DNA of 64,000 nt from Stappia sp. ES.058 (GCF_900105595.1 NZ_LT629784.1:1984001-2048000), one strand, 5' to 3'. Shown: positions 26,415 to 35,672, numbered from the stretch's first letter. Numbers and translations are program-made. Notes: generated by a model from the letters alone, not told the origin.

Positions 26415-27186
26415 CGCCTCCCCCATTCTCGAGATTTCCGGCATCTCCAAGCGCTTCGGCGGCCTTCAGGCCTCCAACAACATCTCGATGCGCGTTCCCT
26501 CGGCCAAGATCACCTCGCTGATCGGACCGAACGGCGCCGGCAAGACCACGCTGTTCGCGCTGATCACGGGTTTTCACACGCCGGATGCAGGCCACGTCCG
26601 CTTCATGGGCAAGGACATCACCGGGCTACCGCCGCAGGAAATCGCCGCGCGCGGCATGATCCGCACCTTCCAGATCGTCCAGCCCTTCGCCGGACAGACA
26701 GTGCGGGAAAACATCGCCGTCGGCGCGCATCTCAAGATCCGCGCGCGCGCGGCGGCCCTCGACAAGGCGGAAGACGTCGCCCGCAAGGTCGGCCTCGGCG
26801 ACCGGCTCGACATGGACGCGGCTGCGCTGACCGTCGCCGGCCGCAAGCGGCTGGAGGTCGCCCGCGCGCTGGCCACCGATCCGGCACTGATCCTCTTCGA
26901 CGAGGTGCTCGCCGGGCTGAACCCGTCGGAAATCCGTGACGTGATCCCGGTGATCCGCGCGATCCGAGACGAAGGCGTGACCATCCTTTTGATCGAACAC
27001 GTCATGCAGGCGGTGATGAGCCTGTCGGAACACACATGGGTGCTCAATCAGGGGCAACTCATCGCGGAGGGGCCGCCGCAAGAGGTGACGCGCGATCCCC
27101 ATGTCATCGAAGCCTATCTCGGCAAGGGTATGGCTGAACGCATGGCGAAACAGGCGACCGCGGCTGCGGGAGGCGCGCATGAGTAA
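26407..27186 (+). CDS. ABC ATPase, LivG-like
   Basis: 259 residues from the ATG at 26407, overlapping the permease stop. Walker A GPNGAGKTT, a signature replaced by VAGRKRLEVARAL in the LivG style, Walker B LILFDEVLAGLNP (Glu replaced in context by DEV) and H-loop LLIEHVM. Energises the transporter with the next gene. Confidence 0.9.
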   Translation: MHDASPILEISGISKRFGGLQASNNISMRVPSAKITSLIGPNGAGKTTLFALITGFHTPDAGHVRFMGKDITGLPPQEIAARGMIRTFQIVQPFAGQTVRENIAVGAHLKIRARAAALDKAEDVARKVGLGDRLDMDAAALTVAGRKRLEVARALATDPALILFDEVLAGLNPSEIRDVIPVIRAIRDEGVTILLIEHVMQAVMSLSEHTWVLNQGQLIAEGPPQEVTRDPHVIEAYLGKGMAERMAKQATAAAGGAHE

Positions 27187-27898
27187 CGAGACGATGCTTC
27201 TTGTCGACGGCTTGCGCGCCGGCTACGGCGCGGTGGAGGTGCTGCGCGGCGTCTCCTTCGATCTGGCCAAGAGCGAGATCGTCGCCCTGCTCGGGTCCAA
27301 CGGCGTCGGCAAGACCACGATTTCCTCCGTTCTCTCGGGCCTGATCCCGGCCTGGTCCGGCCGGGTCGTCTTCGACGGCGCCGAAATCCAGGGGCGCTCG
27401 CCGGGAGCGATCGTCGACCTCGGGCTGATCCATGTGCCGGAAGGCCGGCACATCTTCCCCAATCTGACCGCGCGCGAGAATCTGGAGCTTGGCGCCTACC
27501 GGCGCGGCAAGCCCAACCGCGCGCGCAACCTCGACCGCGTCATGGACACCTTTCCGCGTCTCAGGGAACGCGCAGGCCAAAAGGCCGGAACGCTCTCGGG
27601 CGGCGAACAGCAGATGCTCGCCATCGGACGCGGCATGATGGCCGAACCCCGCCTGCTCATCCTCGACGAACCCTCCATCGGCCTGTCGCCGCTTCTGGTG
27701 GAGGAAATGTTTTCGCTGATTGGCGCGCTCAACAAGGACGGCCTGCCGATCCTGCTCGTGGAACAGAACGTGCTGCAATCGCTGGAAATCGCCGACCGCG
27801 CCTTCGTGATGGAAAACGGCGAGATCCGCCTCTCCGGCCCGACCGCGACTCTGATGGACGATCCCGAACTGAAACGCTCCTACCTGGGGCTTGCCTGA
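27179..27898 (+). CDS. ABC ATPase, LivF-like
   Basis: 239 residues, start overlapping the LivG-like gene by ATGA-type coupling. Walker A GSNGVGKTT, signature LSGGEQQMLAIGR, Walker B LLILDEPSIGLSP and H-loop region LLVEQNVLQS are complete. Second ATPase of the HAAT transporter. Confidence 0.9.
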   Translation: MSNETMLLVDGLRAGYGAVEVLRGVSFDLAKSEIVALLGSNGVGKTTISSVLSGLIPAWSGRVVFDGAEIQGRSPGAIVDLGLIHVPEGRHIFPNLTARENLELGAYRRGKPNRARNLDRVMDTFPRLRERAGQKAGTLSGGEQQMLAIGRGMMAEPRLLILDEPSIGLSPLLVEEMFSLIGALNKDGLPILLVEQNVLQSLEIADRAFVMENGEIRLSGPTATLMDDPELKRSYLGLA

Positions 27899-28080
27899 TG
27901 ACCGAGACAACCGCCTCCCCCCGGCCGACAACGCTTGCGCAAAAGATCGTCGCCCTCGATCCCCTGCCCGACAATCTGCAGATGCGGCTCGCCGACGGCG
28001 CGCTGGCGCCGCATCCAACAAAGCGCTTTGCCAAGCAGCGCAACAAGGAGCAAGGCCAATGCGCCGAACACCGCCCCTGA
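27898..28080 (+). CDS. Small hypothetical protein in transporter-hydantoinase operon
   Basis: 60-residue frame that starts in a TGATG overlap with the LivF-like stop and ends 22 bases inside the next gene. It fills an otherwise unexplained 160-base interval and has the polar sequence LAQKIVALDPLPDNLQMRLADG in two halves, with no signal or membrane segment. I recognise no family. Coupled position supports a real gene; lack of homology knowledge and short length argue for caution. Confidence 0.45.
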   Translation: MTETTASPRPTTLAQKIVALDPLPDNLQMRLADGALAPHPTKRFAKQRNKEQGQCAEHRP

Positions 28081-28943
28081 AACAGCGGCTTGCCGAGCAG
28101 GACATCCTGCTGGCGCCCGGCGTTTATGACGCGCTGAGCGCGCTGATTGCCGAGCAGGCCGGCGCGGAGGTCGTCTATCTCTCCGGCGCCTCCATCGCCT
28201 ACACCCGCTTCGGTCGCCCCGACATCGGGCTTGTGTCGATGAGCGAGGTCGCCGACACGCTGGCCGCGATCCGCGACCGCATCGCGCTGCCCATCGTCGT
28301 CGATGCCGACAACGGCTTCGGCAACGCGCTCAACGTGCAGCGTACCGTGCGCGTCTTCGAGCGCATGGGCGCCGACGCGCTGCAACTCGAGGACCAGACC
28401 AGCCCCAAGCGCTGCGGCCACCTGAGCGGCAAGTCGCTGATCTCCACCGGCGAGATGGCCGGCAAGATCCGCGCCGCGTGCGACGCGCGCACCGATGAAG
28501 CCATGCTGATCATCGCCCGCACCGACGCCATCGCCGTCGACGGGTTTGCGGCGGCGCTGGAGCGCGGCGAGGCCTATCTGGAGGCCGGCGCCGACATGCT
28601 CTTCATCGAGGCGCCGCAGTCGCTCGACGAGATCGGCGAGATCGTCAAACGCTTCGCCGGGCGCGTGCCGCTGATGGCCAACATGGTGGAAGGCGGCAAG
28701 ACGCCCATCGTCGGCGCCGACGCGCTGCAGGACCTCGGCTTCAGCTTCGTGATCTTCCCCGGCGGCGTGGTGCGCGCCCTGGCTGCGACCGCGCGCGACT
28801 ATTACGCCAATCTCGTCGCCAACGGCTCCAACGAGGCCTTCCGAAACCGCATGTTCGACTTCGCGGGCCTCAACGGCGTGATCGGCACCGACGACATGCT
28901 CGCGACCGGCAAGCGCTACGACACCGAAGGACCCTCGCGATGA
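28059..28943 (+). CDS. Isocitrate lyase/PEP mutase superfamily enzyme
   Basis: 294 residues; AAGGAG lies about eight bases before the ATG at 28059. The catalytic motif KRCGH (near residue 115) with its Cys, the metal-binding VVDADNGFGN and EDQTSPKRC segments match (methyl)isocitrate lyase and carboxyphosphonoenolpyruvate mutase relatives. Enzymes of this family cleave or form C-C or C-P bonds in 2-hydroxy or 2-oxo acids. The position between transporter and hydantoinase suggests it handles a later product of the imported compound. Overlaps the next gene by ATGA. Confidence 0.85.
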   Translation: MRRTPPLKQRLAEQDILLAPGVYDALSALIAEQAGAEVVYLSGASIAYTRFGRPDIGLVSMSEVADTLAAIRDRIALPIVVDADNGFGNALNVQRTVRVFERMGADALQLEDQTSPKRCGHLSGKSLISTGEMAGKIRAACDARTDEAMLIIARTDAIAVDGFAAALERGEAYLEAGADMLFIEAPQSLDEIGEIVKRFAGRVPLMANMVEGGKTPIVGADALQDLGFSFVIFPGGVVRALAATARDYYANLVANGSNEAFRNRMFDFAGLNGVIGTDDMLATGKRYDTEGPSR

Positions 28944-30676
28944 CCATAGACACCGTCACGCTCGCCATTCTCAAGGGCCGGCTGGAGCAGATCGCCGACG
29001 AGATGGACGCGACCCTCTTCCGCTCCGCCTTCAACCCGATCATCGCGGAAGCCCATGACGCCTCGCACGGGATCTACGACGCCACGACCGGCGAGACGCT
29101 GGTCCAGGGCAAGTCCGGCCTGCCGATCTTCGTCGGCGTCATGGCCTTCGCCGTGAAGGCGGTGATCGACAAGGCGACGACATCCGGCGGCATCCACGAC
29201 GGCGACGTGTGGATCTTCAACGATCCTTACGACGGCGGCACACATCTCTCCGACTTCCGTCTGGTGAAGCCCGTGTTTCGCGATGGCAAGCTGTTCTGCT
29301 TTCTGGCGTCGGTCGGCCATTGGCACGACGTCGGCGGCAATGTGCCCGGCAACTACAATCCGGCCGCCACGGAATGCTTCCAGGAAGGCATGCTGATCCC
29401 GCCGGTCAAGCTCTACGACAAGGGCGAGTACCGCCAGGACGTGGTCGACATTCTTTCAGCCAACTCGCGCCTGCCGCTGTCGCTCTACGGCGATCTCAAC
29501 GGCCAGATCAACGCGCTCGATCTCGGCACCAGGCGTATGGGCGAACTGCTCGACGACTATGGCGCACCGACCGTCGGCGACTGCCTGGTGGAGCTGAAAG
29601 CCCGCGCGGCCAAGCTGATGCGTGCGCAAATTTCCGCGCTACCGCAGGGCACCGTCTCGGCGGAGGATTGGCTCGACAATGACGGGATCGTCGACGAGCC
29701 GCTCAAGATCGCCCTCGACCTCACCATCGACGGCGAGACGATGGTGATGGATTTCTCCCGCTCCTCGCCCGCCTGCGCCGGGCCGGTCAACATCTCCCGC
29801 TCCACAACCATTGCCGCCTGCTACGTCGCGCTGAAGCACATCTTCGGCGATGTGCCGGCCAATGCAGGCGTGCTGGAGCCGGTGGAGTTCAGGATCGACG
29901 AGGCCTCGCTGCTTTCGGTCCGGGCGCCCAAGCCCGTCGGCGGCTACACCGAGACGATCCTGCGGCTGATCGACGTTGTATTCCAGGCGGTGGCGAAAAT
30001 CGCGCCGGAGCCGGCGATGGCCTGCGCCTATGGCACGATCAACGCGCTGTCGCTCGCTGGCCACCGCGAAAACGGCAAGCGCTGGGTGATGTTTTCCTTC
30101 TTCGGCGGCGGCCACGGGGCGCATGCCGGCGGCGACGGACTCAACCACGGCAACGCGCCGATCTCCACCGCGACGATCCCGCCGCTGGAAATCCTGGAGG
30201 CCGCCTATCCCGTGCGCTTCACGCAATGGGCGCTTCGGCCCGATTCCGGCGGCCCGGGCGAAAAGCGCGGCGGCCTCGGCGCGATCTACGAGATCGAGCT
30301 TCTGGAAAAGCAGGCCGACGTCTTCCTCTTCGGCGAGCGCGGGCGTCACGCCCCGCCGGGCGTCGTCGGCGGCGCGGCCGGCGCGATGAACCGCTTTTCC
30401 TACGAGCAATCCGACGGCTGGCACCAGCCGCCGATGGCCTCCAAGATGGTCGGCATCAGCATCGACCGCGGCCAGCGCCTGAAGCTCGAAACACCCGGCG
30501 GCGGCGGTTACGGCACACCGTTTGCGCGCAATCCGCAGGCGGTCGCGCGCGACGTCGCGCTTGGCATCGTCAGCCCGGAGCATGCGGAAAGCGATTACGG
30601 CGTCGCGCTCGATTCTGAGGGCGGTGTCGACGCGAACCGGACAAAAACACTTCGTTCAAGGGAGGCCGCGCAATGA
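28940..30676 (+). CDS. Hydantoinase B/oxoprolinase family subunit
   Basis: 578 residues, close to the usual size of HyuB subunits. Family features include DGDVWIFNDPYDGGTHLSD and GHWHDVGGNVPGNY near the start and GGGGYGTPF near the C-terminus. HyuB works with HyuA in ATP-dependent opening of hydantoin or 5-oxoproline rings, or in related acetone/acetophenone carboxylation. ATGA overlap with both neighbours implies coupled translation with HyuA. Confidence 0.92.
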   Translation: MTIDTVTLAILKGRLEQIADEMDATLFRSAFNPIIAEAHDASHGIYDATTGETLVQGKSGLPIFVGVMAFAVKAVIDKATTSGGIHDGDVWIFNDPYDGGTHLSDFRLVKPVFRDGKLFCFLASVGHWHDVGGNVPGNYNPAATECFQEGMLIPPVKLYDKGEYRQDVVDILSANSRLPLSLYGDLNGQINALDLGTRRMGELLDDYGAPTVGDCLVELKARAAKLMRAQISALPQGTVSAEDWLDNDGIVDEPLKIALDLTIDGETMVMDFSRSSPACAGPVNISRSTTIAACYVALKHIFGDVPANAGVLEPVEFRIDEASLLSVRAPKPVGGYTETILRLIDVVFQAVAKIAPEPAMACAYGTINALSLAGHRENGKRWVMFSFFGGGHGAHAGGDGLNHGNAPISTATIPPLEILEAAYPVRFTQWALRPDSGGPGEKRGGLGAIYEIELLEKQADVFLFGERGRHAPPGVVGGAAGAMNRFSYEQSDGWHQPPMASKMVGISIDRGQRLKLETPGGGGYGTPFARNPQAVARDVALGIVSPEHAESDYGVALDSEGGVDANRTKTLRSREAAQ

Positions 30677-32724
30677 GCGGGCCGGCTTATGCAATCGGCG
30701 TCGATGTCGGCGGCACCTTCACCGACGTCTTCATTCTCGACGAGGCGGCGGGCCGCGTGACGACCGCGAAAGTGCCCTCGACGCGCGGCGACCAATCGCG
30801 CGGCTTCATCGAGGGCATCGCCTCCAAGGTCGCGGCCTTCGAAGACATTCGCACCGTGGTGCATGGCACCACGGTCGGCACCAACGCGCTTCTGGAACGC
30901 AAGGGCGCGCGCACCGGCATCATCACCACCGAGGGCTTTCGCGACGTTTTGGAAATGCGCCGCCGCGACCGTCCGACCACCTGGGGCCTGAAAGGCGCCT
31001 TCACGCCGCTTGTCGAGCGTCCCGACCGGGTGGAGGTTCGCGAACGCGTGCTCGCCGACGGTTCCGTGCTTGAGGCCGTCGACACGAAGGAAGTCGAGGC
31101 ACGCGCCCGCGACCTCATGGAGGCCGGCTGCGACGCGGTCTGCGTCTTCTTCATCAACGGCTACGCCAACAGCGACAACGAACACCGCGCAGTCGAGGCG
31201 GTGCGCTCCGTCTGGCCGACGCCCTATGTGACGGCGGCGACCGAAATCCTGCCGGAGATCCGCGAGTTCGAGCGCCTGTCGACGGCAACCCTCAACGCCT
31301 ATCTCCAGCCGGTGGTCTCCTCCTACCTCGACCGTCTCGAGACCGGCCTTCAGGACCAGGGCTTTTCCGGCGACATCCTGATCGTCCAGTCGAACGGCGG
31401 CGTGATGTCGATCGACACCGCCAAGCGCTACCCCGTGCGCACGGCGCTCTCCGGCCCCGCCGCCGGCGTGATCGCGGCAACGAAGATCGCGGAAGCGGCC
31501 GGCTTCGACAACATCATCACCTGCGACATGGGCGGCACCTCCTTCGACGTCTCGCTGGTCGCCGGCGGCGAGGCAGCCCTTGCCGCGCAGACGTCCATCG
31601 ACTTCGGCATGGTCGTGCGTACGCCGATGATCGAGATCACCACCATCGGCGCCGGCGGCGGTTCGATTGCCACCGTGGACGCGGGCGGCCTGTTGCAGGT
31701 CGGCCCGGAATCGGCCGGCTCCGATCCGGGGCCCGTGGCTTACGGCCTCGGCAACACGCGCCCCACCGTGACCGATGCCAATCTGGTGCTCGGGCGCATC
31801 AACCCCGACCGGCCCATCGGCGGCAAGCTCGACCGGCTCGACATCGACGCCGCGCGCGCCGCCATCGAGAGCCACATCGCCACGCCGCTCGGGCTGACCA
31901 TCGAGGATGCGGCCGAGGCGATCCTCAAGCTTGCCAATGCCAAGATGGCCGGGGCGATCCGTCTGGTGTCCATCGAGAAGGGCCATGACCCGGCGAAATT
32001 CGCGGCCATGCCCTTCGGCGGCGGCGGCGCGCTGCACACCGGCGCGCTGATCAAGGAAGTGGGACTTGCCTCCGCCCTCGTCCCGCGCTTTCCAGGCGTG
32101 ACCTCCGCGCTTGGCTGCGTCGTCGCCGACATGCGCCACGACCGGGTGCAGACGGTCAACGGCATCCTGTCGGAGATCGACACGGTGGAGCTCGGCAAGG
32201 CGATCCTGCGCGACGCGCGCGAGACGGCCTCGGTGCTTGCCACCGCCGGCGTTTCGTTCTCCCGCGTCGACCGGGTAATCGAACTCGACATGCTCTATCT
32301 GGGCCAGACCCATACGGTGAGCGTGCCCATCGACGTGCCGGAAACCGGACTGACGGCCTCCGCCATCCGCGACGCCTTCGAGGCGGCCTATAGCGCCACC
32401 TTCGGGCGGCTTCTCAAGGGCATCCCGATGCGGGTGATGAACTACCGCATCGCGGTGATCGGCCGCCGGCCCGGCCTCGACATGACGCTGTTCGCGCCGG
32501 TGGACGGCAAGCCCGCCACAGACTGCCGGCTGGCGACCCGCTCGGTCTATGCCGACGGCAAGCATCATGTCGCCGGGGTCTATGAGCGCCTTGCGCTTGA
32601 AGTCGGCGCGACGATCGAGGGACCCGCCCTGCTGGAACAGCCCGACACGACGATCTTCGTCGATCCCGGGCTGACGGCGGAGGTCGACCGCTTCGGCAAT
32701 CTCGTGATCGCACCGGCGGAGTAG
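30673..32724 (+). CDS. Hydantoinase A/oxoprolinase family subunit
   Basis: 683 residues, typical HyuA length. The ASKHA-type ATP-binding fold is marked by GVDVGGTFTDVFI (residues 9-21), HGTTVGTNALLERKGA and CDMGGTSFDVSLV. Together with HyuB it should form a cytoplasmic ATP-dependent ring-opening enzyme. Substrate could be hydantoin, N-methylhydantoin or 5-oxoproline; sequence alone does not decide. Last gene before a repeat-rich gap. Confidence 0.92.
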   Translation: MSGPAYAIGVDVGGTFTDVFILDEAAGRVTTAKVPSTRGDQSRGFIEGIASKVAAFEDIRTVVHGTTVGTNALLERKGARTGIITTEGFRDVLEMRRRDRPTTWGLKGAFTPLVERPDRVEVRERVLADGSVLEAVDTKEVEARARDLMEAGCDAVCVFFINGYANSDNEHRAVEAVRSVWPTPYVTAATEILPEIREFERLSTATLNAYLQPVVSSYLDRLETGLQDQGFSGDILIVQSNGGVMSIDTAKRYPVRTALSGPAAGVIAATKIAEAAGFDNIITCDMGGTSFDVSLVAGGEAALAAQTSIDFGMVVRTPMIEITTIGAGGGSIATVDAGGLLQVGPESAGSDPGPVAYGLGNTRPTVTDANLVLGRINPDRPIGGKLDRLDIDAARAAIESHIATPLGLTIEDAAEAILKLANAKMAGAIRLVSIEKGHDPAKFAAMPFGGGGALHTGALIKEVGLASALVPRFPGVTSALGCVVADMRHDRVQTVNGILSEIDTVELGKAILRDARETASVLATAGVSFSRVDRVIELDMLYLGQTHTVSVPIDVPETGLTASAIRDAFEAAYSATFGRLLKGIPMRVMNYRIAVIGRRPGLDMTLFAPVDGKPATDCRLATRSVYADGKHHVAGVYERLALEVGATIEGPALLEQPDTTIFVDPGLTAEVDRFGNLVIAPAE

Positions 32725-33173
32725 GACATGCGCGTGATTGTGCAAACACAAGCGATTGAGCGTCAACACAGGGGGACAGGCAGCCTGCCCCGACCTGGCG
32801 GCTCACCCCCCTCTGCCCCCGACCGGGGGCATCTCCCCCTCAAGGGGGGAGAGGGGCGCGTGGGACAATGCGGAGTGTTGGATCGGCTGCGGGCGCCTCC
32901 CCGAGGCGGGTTCGATATCGCGAGTCCATCGAACCGGATCCACGCAACATGCCTCGCAGGGTCACGGAAGCGATCACCCCGCTCTCCCGTCTCCCCCCAT
33001 GAGGGGGAGATGTCGGCATTTGCCGACAGAGGGGGGTATGGAGCCTCTCCGCGCGGACTGAGCTTTTGGGCCGGGTTCGTCACCCCCCTCTGTCCTCCTC
33101 GAGGGCATCTCCCCCGCAAGTGGAGAGAGAAAGGCTTGTCTCCCGTTCCACATCGCGCAGGAGCGCATCAGCT
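32725..33173. repeat. Mosaic of three palindromic intergenic repeat copies
   Basis: Gene-free 449 bases holding three copies of one repeat family: 32803-32854, 32989-33037 (inverted) and 33081-33130. Each has a CACCCCCCTCTG end and a CATCTCCCCC segment, with a hairpin between; in the middle copy TGTCGGCA/TGCCGACA (33011-33028) is perfect. They resemble the rhizobial intergenic mosaic elements (RIME). They separate the hydantoinase genes from the hydrolase gene, and may affect mRNA ends. Confidence 0.8.
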
Positions 33174-33788
33174 ATGACAGTCCCCCTCTACCACCCGAGC
33201 CGGACGGCGCTTCTGATCGTCGACTTGCAAAACGACTTCCTGCATCCCGACGGCGCCTATGCGCGCGGCGGGCAGACCAGCGCGGAGATCGCGGCCGTGC
33301 CTGAACGCGTGCGCCCCGTTGCGGAAGCCCTGCGCAAGGCCGGCGGCTGGATCGTTTCCACACAGTTCACGCTGGTGCCCGGCAAGGGCGGCGAGCCCTT
33401 CATCTCGCCCCACCTCAAGCAGATGCGGCCGTTCCTCGGCAAGGGCGACTTCTGTCCCGGCCAATGGGGGCACCGGTTGGTCGACACGCTGCAACCCGCC
33501 GATCTCACCGTGGAAAAAGTCGCCTATTCCGCCTTCTACATGACGCGGATGGAATGGGTCCTGCGCAAGGCGGGGATCGAGACGCTGCTCGTCTGCGGCA
33601 TCGTCACCAACGGCGGCGTCGCCTCCACCGTGCGCGATGCGCATGTGCGCGATTTTGCCACTGCGGTGCTTTCCGACGGCTGCGCCGCCTTCTCACGCGA
33701 AACGCATGACCGCGCCATTGGCGATCTCTCGACGGTCGCAACGACACTGACCTGCGCCGAGGCGCTCGGCGAACTCGCCAGGCGCTGA
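33174..33788 (+). CDS. Isochorismatase-fold hydrolase, Cys replaced by Gly
   Basis: 204 residues; ATG at 33174 with AGGAG about ten bases upstream. Asp17 (VDLQNDF) and Lys115 (VEKVAYSAF) match the catalytic Asp and Lys of isochorismatase-like hydrolases. The nucleophile position, normally T-N-x-C-V, reads T145-N-G-G148-V, so the Cys used by amidase members (N-carbamoylsarcosine amidase, nicotinamidase) is Gly, as in true isochorismatases. Cys141 is seven residues earlier and not equivalent. The hydantoinase context would predict an N-carbamoyl amidase, which this substitution argues against. Confidence 0.85.
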   Translation: MTVPLYHPSRTALLIVDLQNDFLHPDGAYARGGQTSAEIAAVPERVRPVAEALRKAGGWIVSTQFTLVPGKGGEPFISPHLKQMRPFLGKGDFCPGQWGHRLVDTLQPADLTVEKVAYSAFYMTRMEWVLRKAGIETLLVCGIVTNGGVASTVRDAHVRDFATAVLSDGCAAFSRETHDRAIGDLSTVATTLTCAEALGELARR

Positions 33789-33790
33789 TC

Positions 33791-35200
33791 ATGAGCGTAC
33801 CCGCCATCCGCCGCGCGCCGCCCGCGCGCCTTGACATCGAGACGCATGTGCTCGTCATCGGCGCCGGGGCCTGCGGATTGGTCGCAAGCCTTGCCGCGCA
33901 TGACGACGGCGCCGAAGTCGTCGTGGTGGAGCGGGACGCCTCGCCGAGCGGGTCGACGTCGATGTCGTCCGGCTTCATCCCGGCACCCGCAACCGCCGCC
34001 CAGCGCGCCGCCGGCATCGCGGACGACGACGCATCTCGCTTCGAAGCGGACATCCAGGCAAAGGCGAAGGGCCGAGCGGTCCCCGAGCTGGCGCGTCTGG
34101 CCGCAAACGAGATCGGCCCGGCGCTCGACTGGCTGGCGGACGCACATGGACTTGAATGGGTCGTGTTGACCGACTTTCTCTATCCCGGCCACAGCCGCCA
34201 CCGCATGCATGCGGTTCCCGAAAAGACCGGCACCGCACTCATGGCCCGGCTTTCGGCCGCCGTCGAGGCCTGTGACATTCCCGTCGTGACCGAGGCTTTG
34301 GCACGGGGTCTCTTTGTCGGCGATGACGATGCAATCCGGGCAGTCGAGATCGAGCGCCCGGACGGCAAGACGGAAATCATCGGCTGCAAGGCGCTGATCC
34401 TCGCCTGCAACGGCTATGGCGGAAATCCGGAACTCGTCGCGCGTCACATCCCGGAAATGGCCGACGCGCTCTATTATGGCCATGCCGGCAACACCGGAGA
34501 CGCACTGCTCTGGGGCGATGCGCTCGGCGCGCGGACGCGGCATTTGACAGCCTATCAGGGGCACGGCTCGCTGGCGCATCCCCATGGCGTGCTCATCTCC
34601 TGGGCGCTGATGATGGAGGGCGCGGTGCAGGTGAACGCGGCCGGAGAGCGCTTTTCCAACGAACACGGCGGCTATTCGGAACAGGCCGTCGCCGTGCTCG
34701 CACAACCGGGCGGCATCGCCTGGAACATCTTCGACGCGCGCATTCACGCGTTCGCGCGCGCGGGCTTTCCCGATTACCGCGACGCAATGGAAGCCGGGGC
34801 GATCCGCGAGGGGGAAACCGTTGCGGATCTCGCCACCGCGACCGGCCTGCCCGAGGCTGCCCTTGCCGAAACGCTGGAGACCGTCGCCCGCTTCCAGTCT
34901 GGGGCTGAGGCCGATCCCTTCGGACGCGCCTTCACAGAGAGGCCAGCCCTCGCTGGCCCGTTCTACGCGGTGAAGGTGACGGGCGCGCTGTTTCACACCC
35001 AGGGCGGGCTGATGATCGACGCCACGGCCCGCGCCCTGCCCGCGAGCGGAGAACCGTTTCCCAACAATCTTTATGCTGCCGGCGGTGCGGCCTGCGGTGT
35101 GTCGGGACCGGATGTATCAGGCTATCTGTCGGGCAACGGCCTTTTGACCGCCATCGGTTTCGGTCGCATCGCGGGCCGCGAGGCGGCAAAAGGCGCGTGA
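33791..35200 (+). CDS. FAD-dependent oxidoreductase, fumarate reductase/TcuA type
   Basis: 469 residues, two bases after the hydrolase stop. N-terminal FAD-binding Rossmann motif VLVIGAGACGLVASLAA followed by an acidic residue, FIPAPATAAQ, GYGGNPELVARHIPEM and C-terminal GGAACGVSGPDVSGYLSGNGLL, all of the succinate dehydrogenase/fumarate reductase flavoprotein superfamily (soluble members such as tricarballylate dehydrogenase). Likely introduces or reduces a C=C bond in an acid produced by the pathway. Cytoplasmic; no signal. Confidence 0.85.
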   Translation: MSVPAIRRAPPARLDIETHVLVIGAGACGLVASLAAHDDGAEVVVVERDASPSGSTSMSSGFIPAPATAAQRAAGIADDDASRFEADIQAKAKGRAVPELARLAANEIGPALDWLADAHGLEWVVLTDFLYPGHSRHRMHAVPEKTGTALMARLSAAVEACDIPVVTEALARGLFVGDDDAIRAVEIERPDGKTEIIGCKALILACNGYGGNPELVARHIPEMADALYYGHAGNTGDALLWGDALGARTRHLTAYQGHGSLAHPHGVLISWALMMEGAVQVNAAGERFSNEHGGYSEQAVAVLAQPGGIAWNIFDARIHAFARAGFPDYRDAMEAGAIREGETVADLATATGLPEAALAETLETVARFQSGAEADPFGRAFTERPALAGPFYAVKVTGALFHTQGGLMIDATARALPASGEPFPNNLYAAGGAACGVSGPDVSGYLSGNGLLTAIGFGRIAGREAAKGA

Positions 35201-35207
35201 AATGCAA

Positions 35208-35238
35208 AACGGCCGCCCCCCATGAGGATGCGGCCGTT
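35208..35238. terminator. Bidirectional hairpin between convergent operons
   Basis: AACGGCCGC / GCGGCCGTT, perfect 9-bp stem with a 13-base loop, between the convergent FAD oxidoreductase and RidA genes. On the minus strand the stem runs into TTTT, giving an intrinsic terminator for the ten-gene operon; it can also stop the plus-strand transcript. Confidence 0.65.
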
Positions 35239-35266
35239 GAAAATAAGCACCGGCATACGGTCGCAA

Positions 35267-35620
35267 TCAGCCCTTCTGGGCGGCGACGATCATGATCTCG
35301 ACCTTGTAATCCGGCGTGGCCAGGCGGGATTCGCCGCAGGCGCGCGCCGGGGTCCGTGTCTGGTCGACCCAGGCATCCCAGACCGCGTTCATTTCGGCGA
35401 AATCGTCCATCGAGGCCAGCCAGATCGTCGCGCTCAGGATGTGCGACTTGTCGGAGCCCGCATCGAACAGCAGCTTGTCGATCCTTGCGAGAATCTGCTG
35501 CGTCTGCATCGTGACGCTTTCCCCCGGCGCCCCGACCTGCCCGGCGAGCCACACCGTGCCGTTGTGAATAACGGCCTGGCTCATGCGCCGACCGAGTTCG
35601 AGGCGTTTGATATCCGACAT
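35267..35620 (-). CDS. RidA family imine/enamine deaminase
   Basis: 117 residues. YjgF/YER057c/UK114 fold: VWLAGQVG, the mid-segment QQILARIDKLLFDAGSDKSHILSATIWL (in two strands/helices) and the C-terminal CGESRLATPDYKVEI with the Arg that binds the substrate carboxylate in RidA. These enzymes hydrolyse reactive imines. It lies just downstream of a DAO-type oxidase, whose imine product it could hydrolyse. Last gene of the minus-strand operon. Confidence 0.9.
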   Translation of the reverse strand: MSDIKRLELGRRMSQAVIHNGTVWLAGQVGAPGESVTMQTQQILARIDKLLFDAGSDKSHILSATIWLASMDDFAEMNAVWDAWVDQTRTPARACGESRLATPDYKVEIMIVAAQKG

Positions 35621-35672
35621 TTGTTTGCGTTCCTTGAATTTGAAAGCGAAAGAAAACCAACCGGCTGCGCGG

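Noticed and set aside
30595..32769. 724-codon minus-strand open frame over hydantoinase A
   Set aside because: Shadow frame; hydantoinase A motifs are clear on the plus strand.
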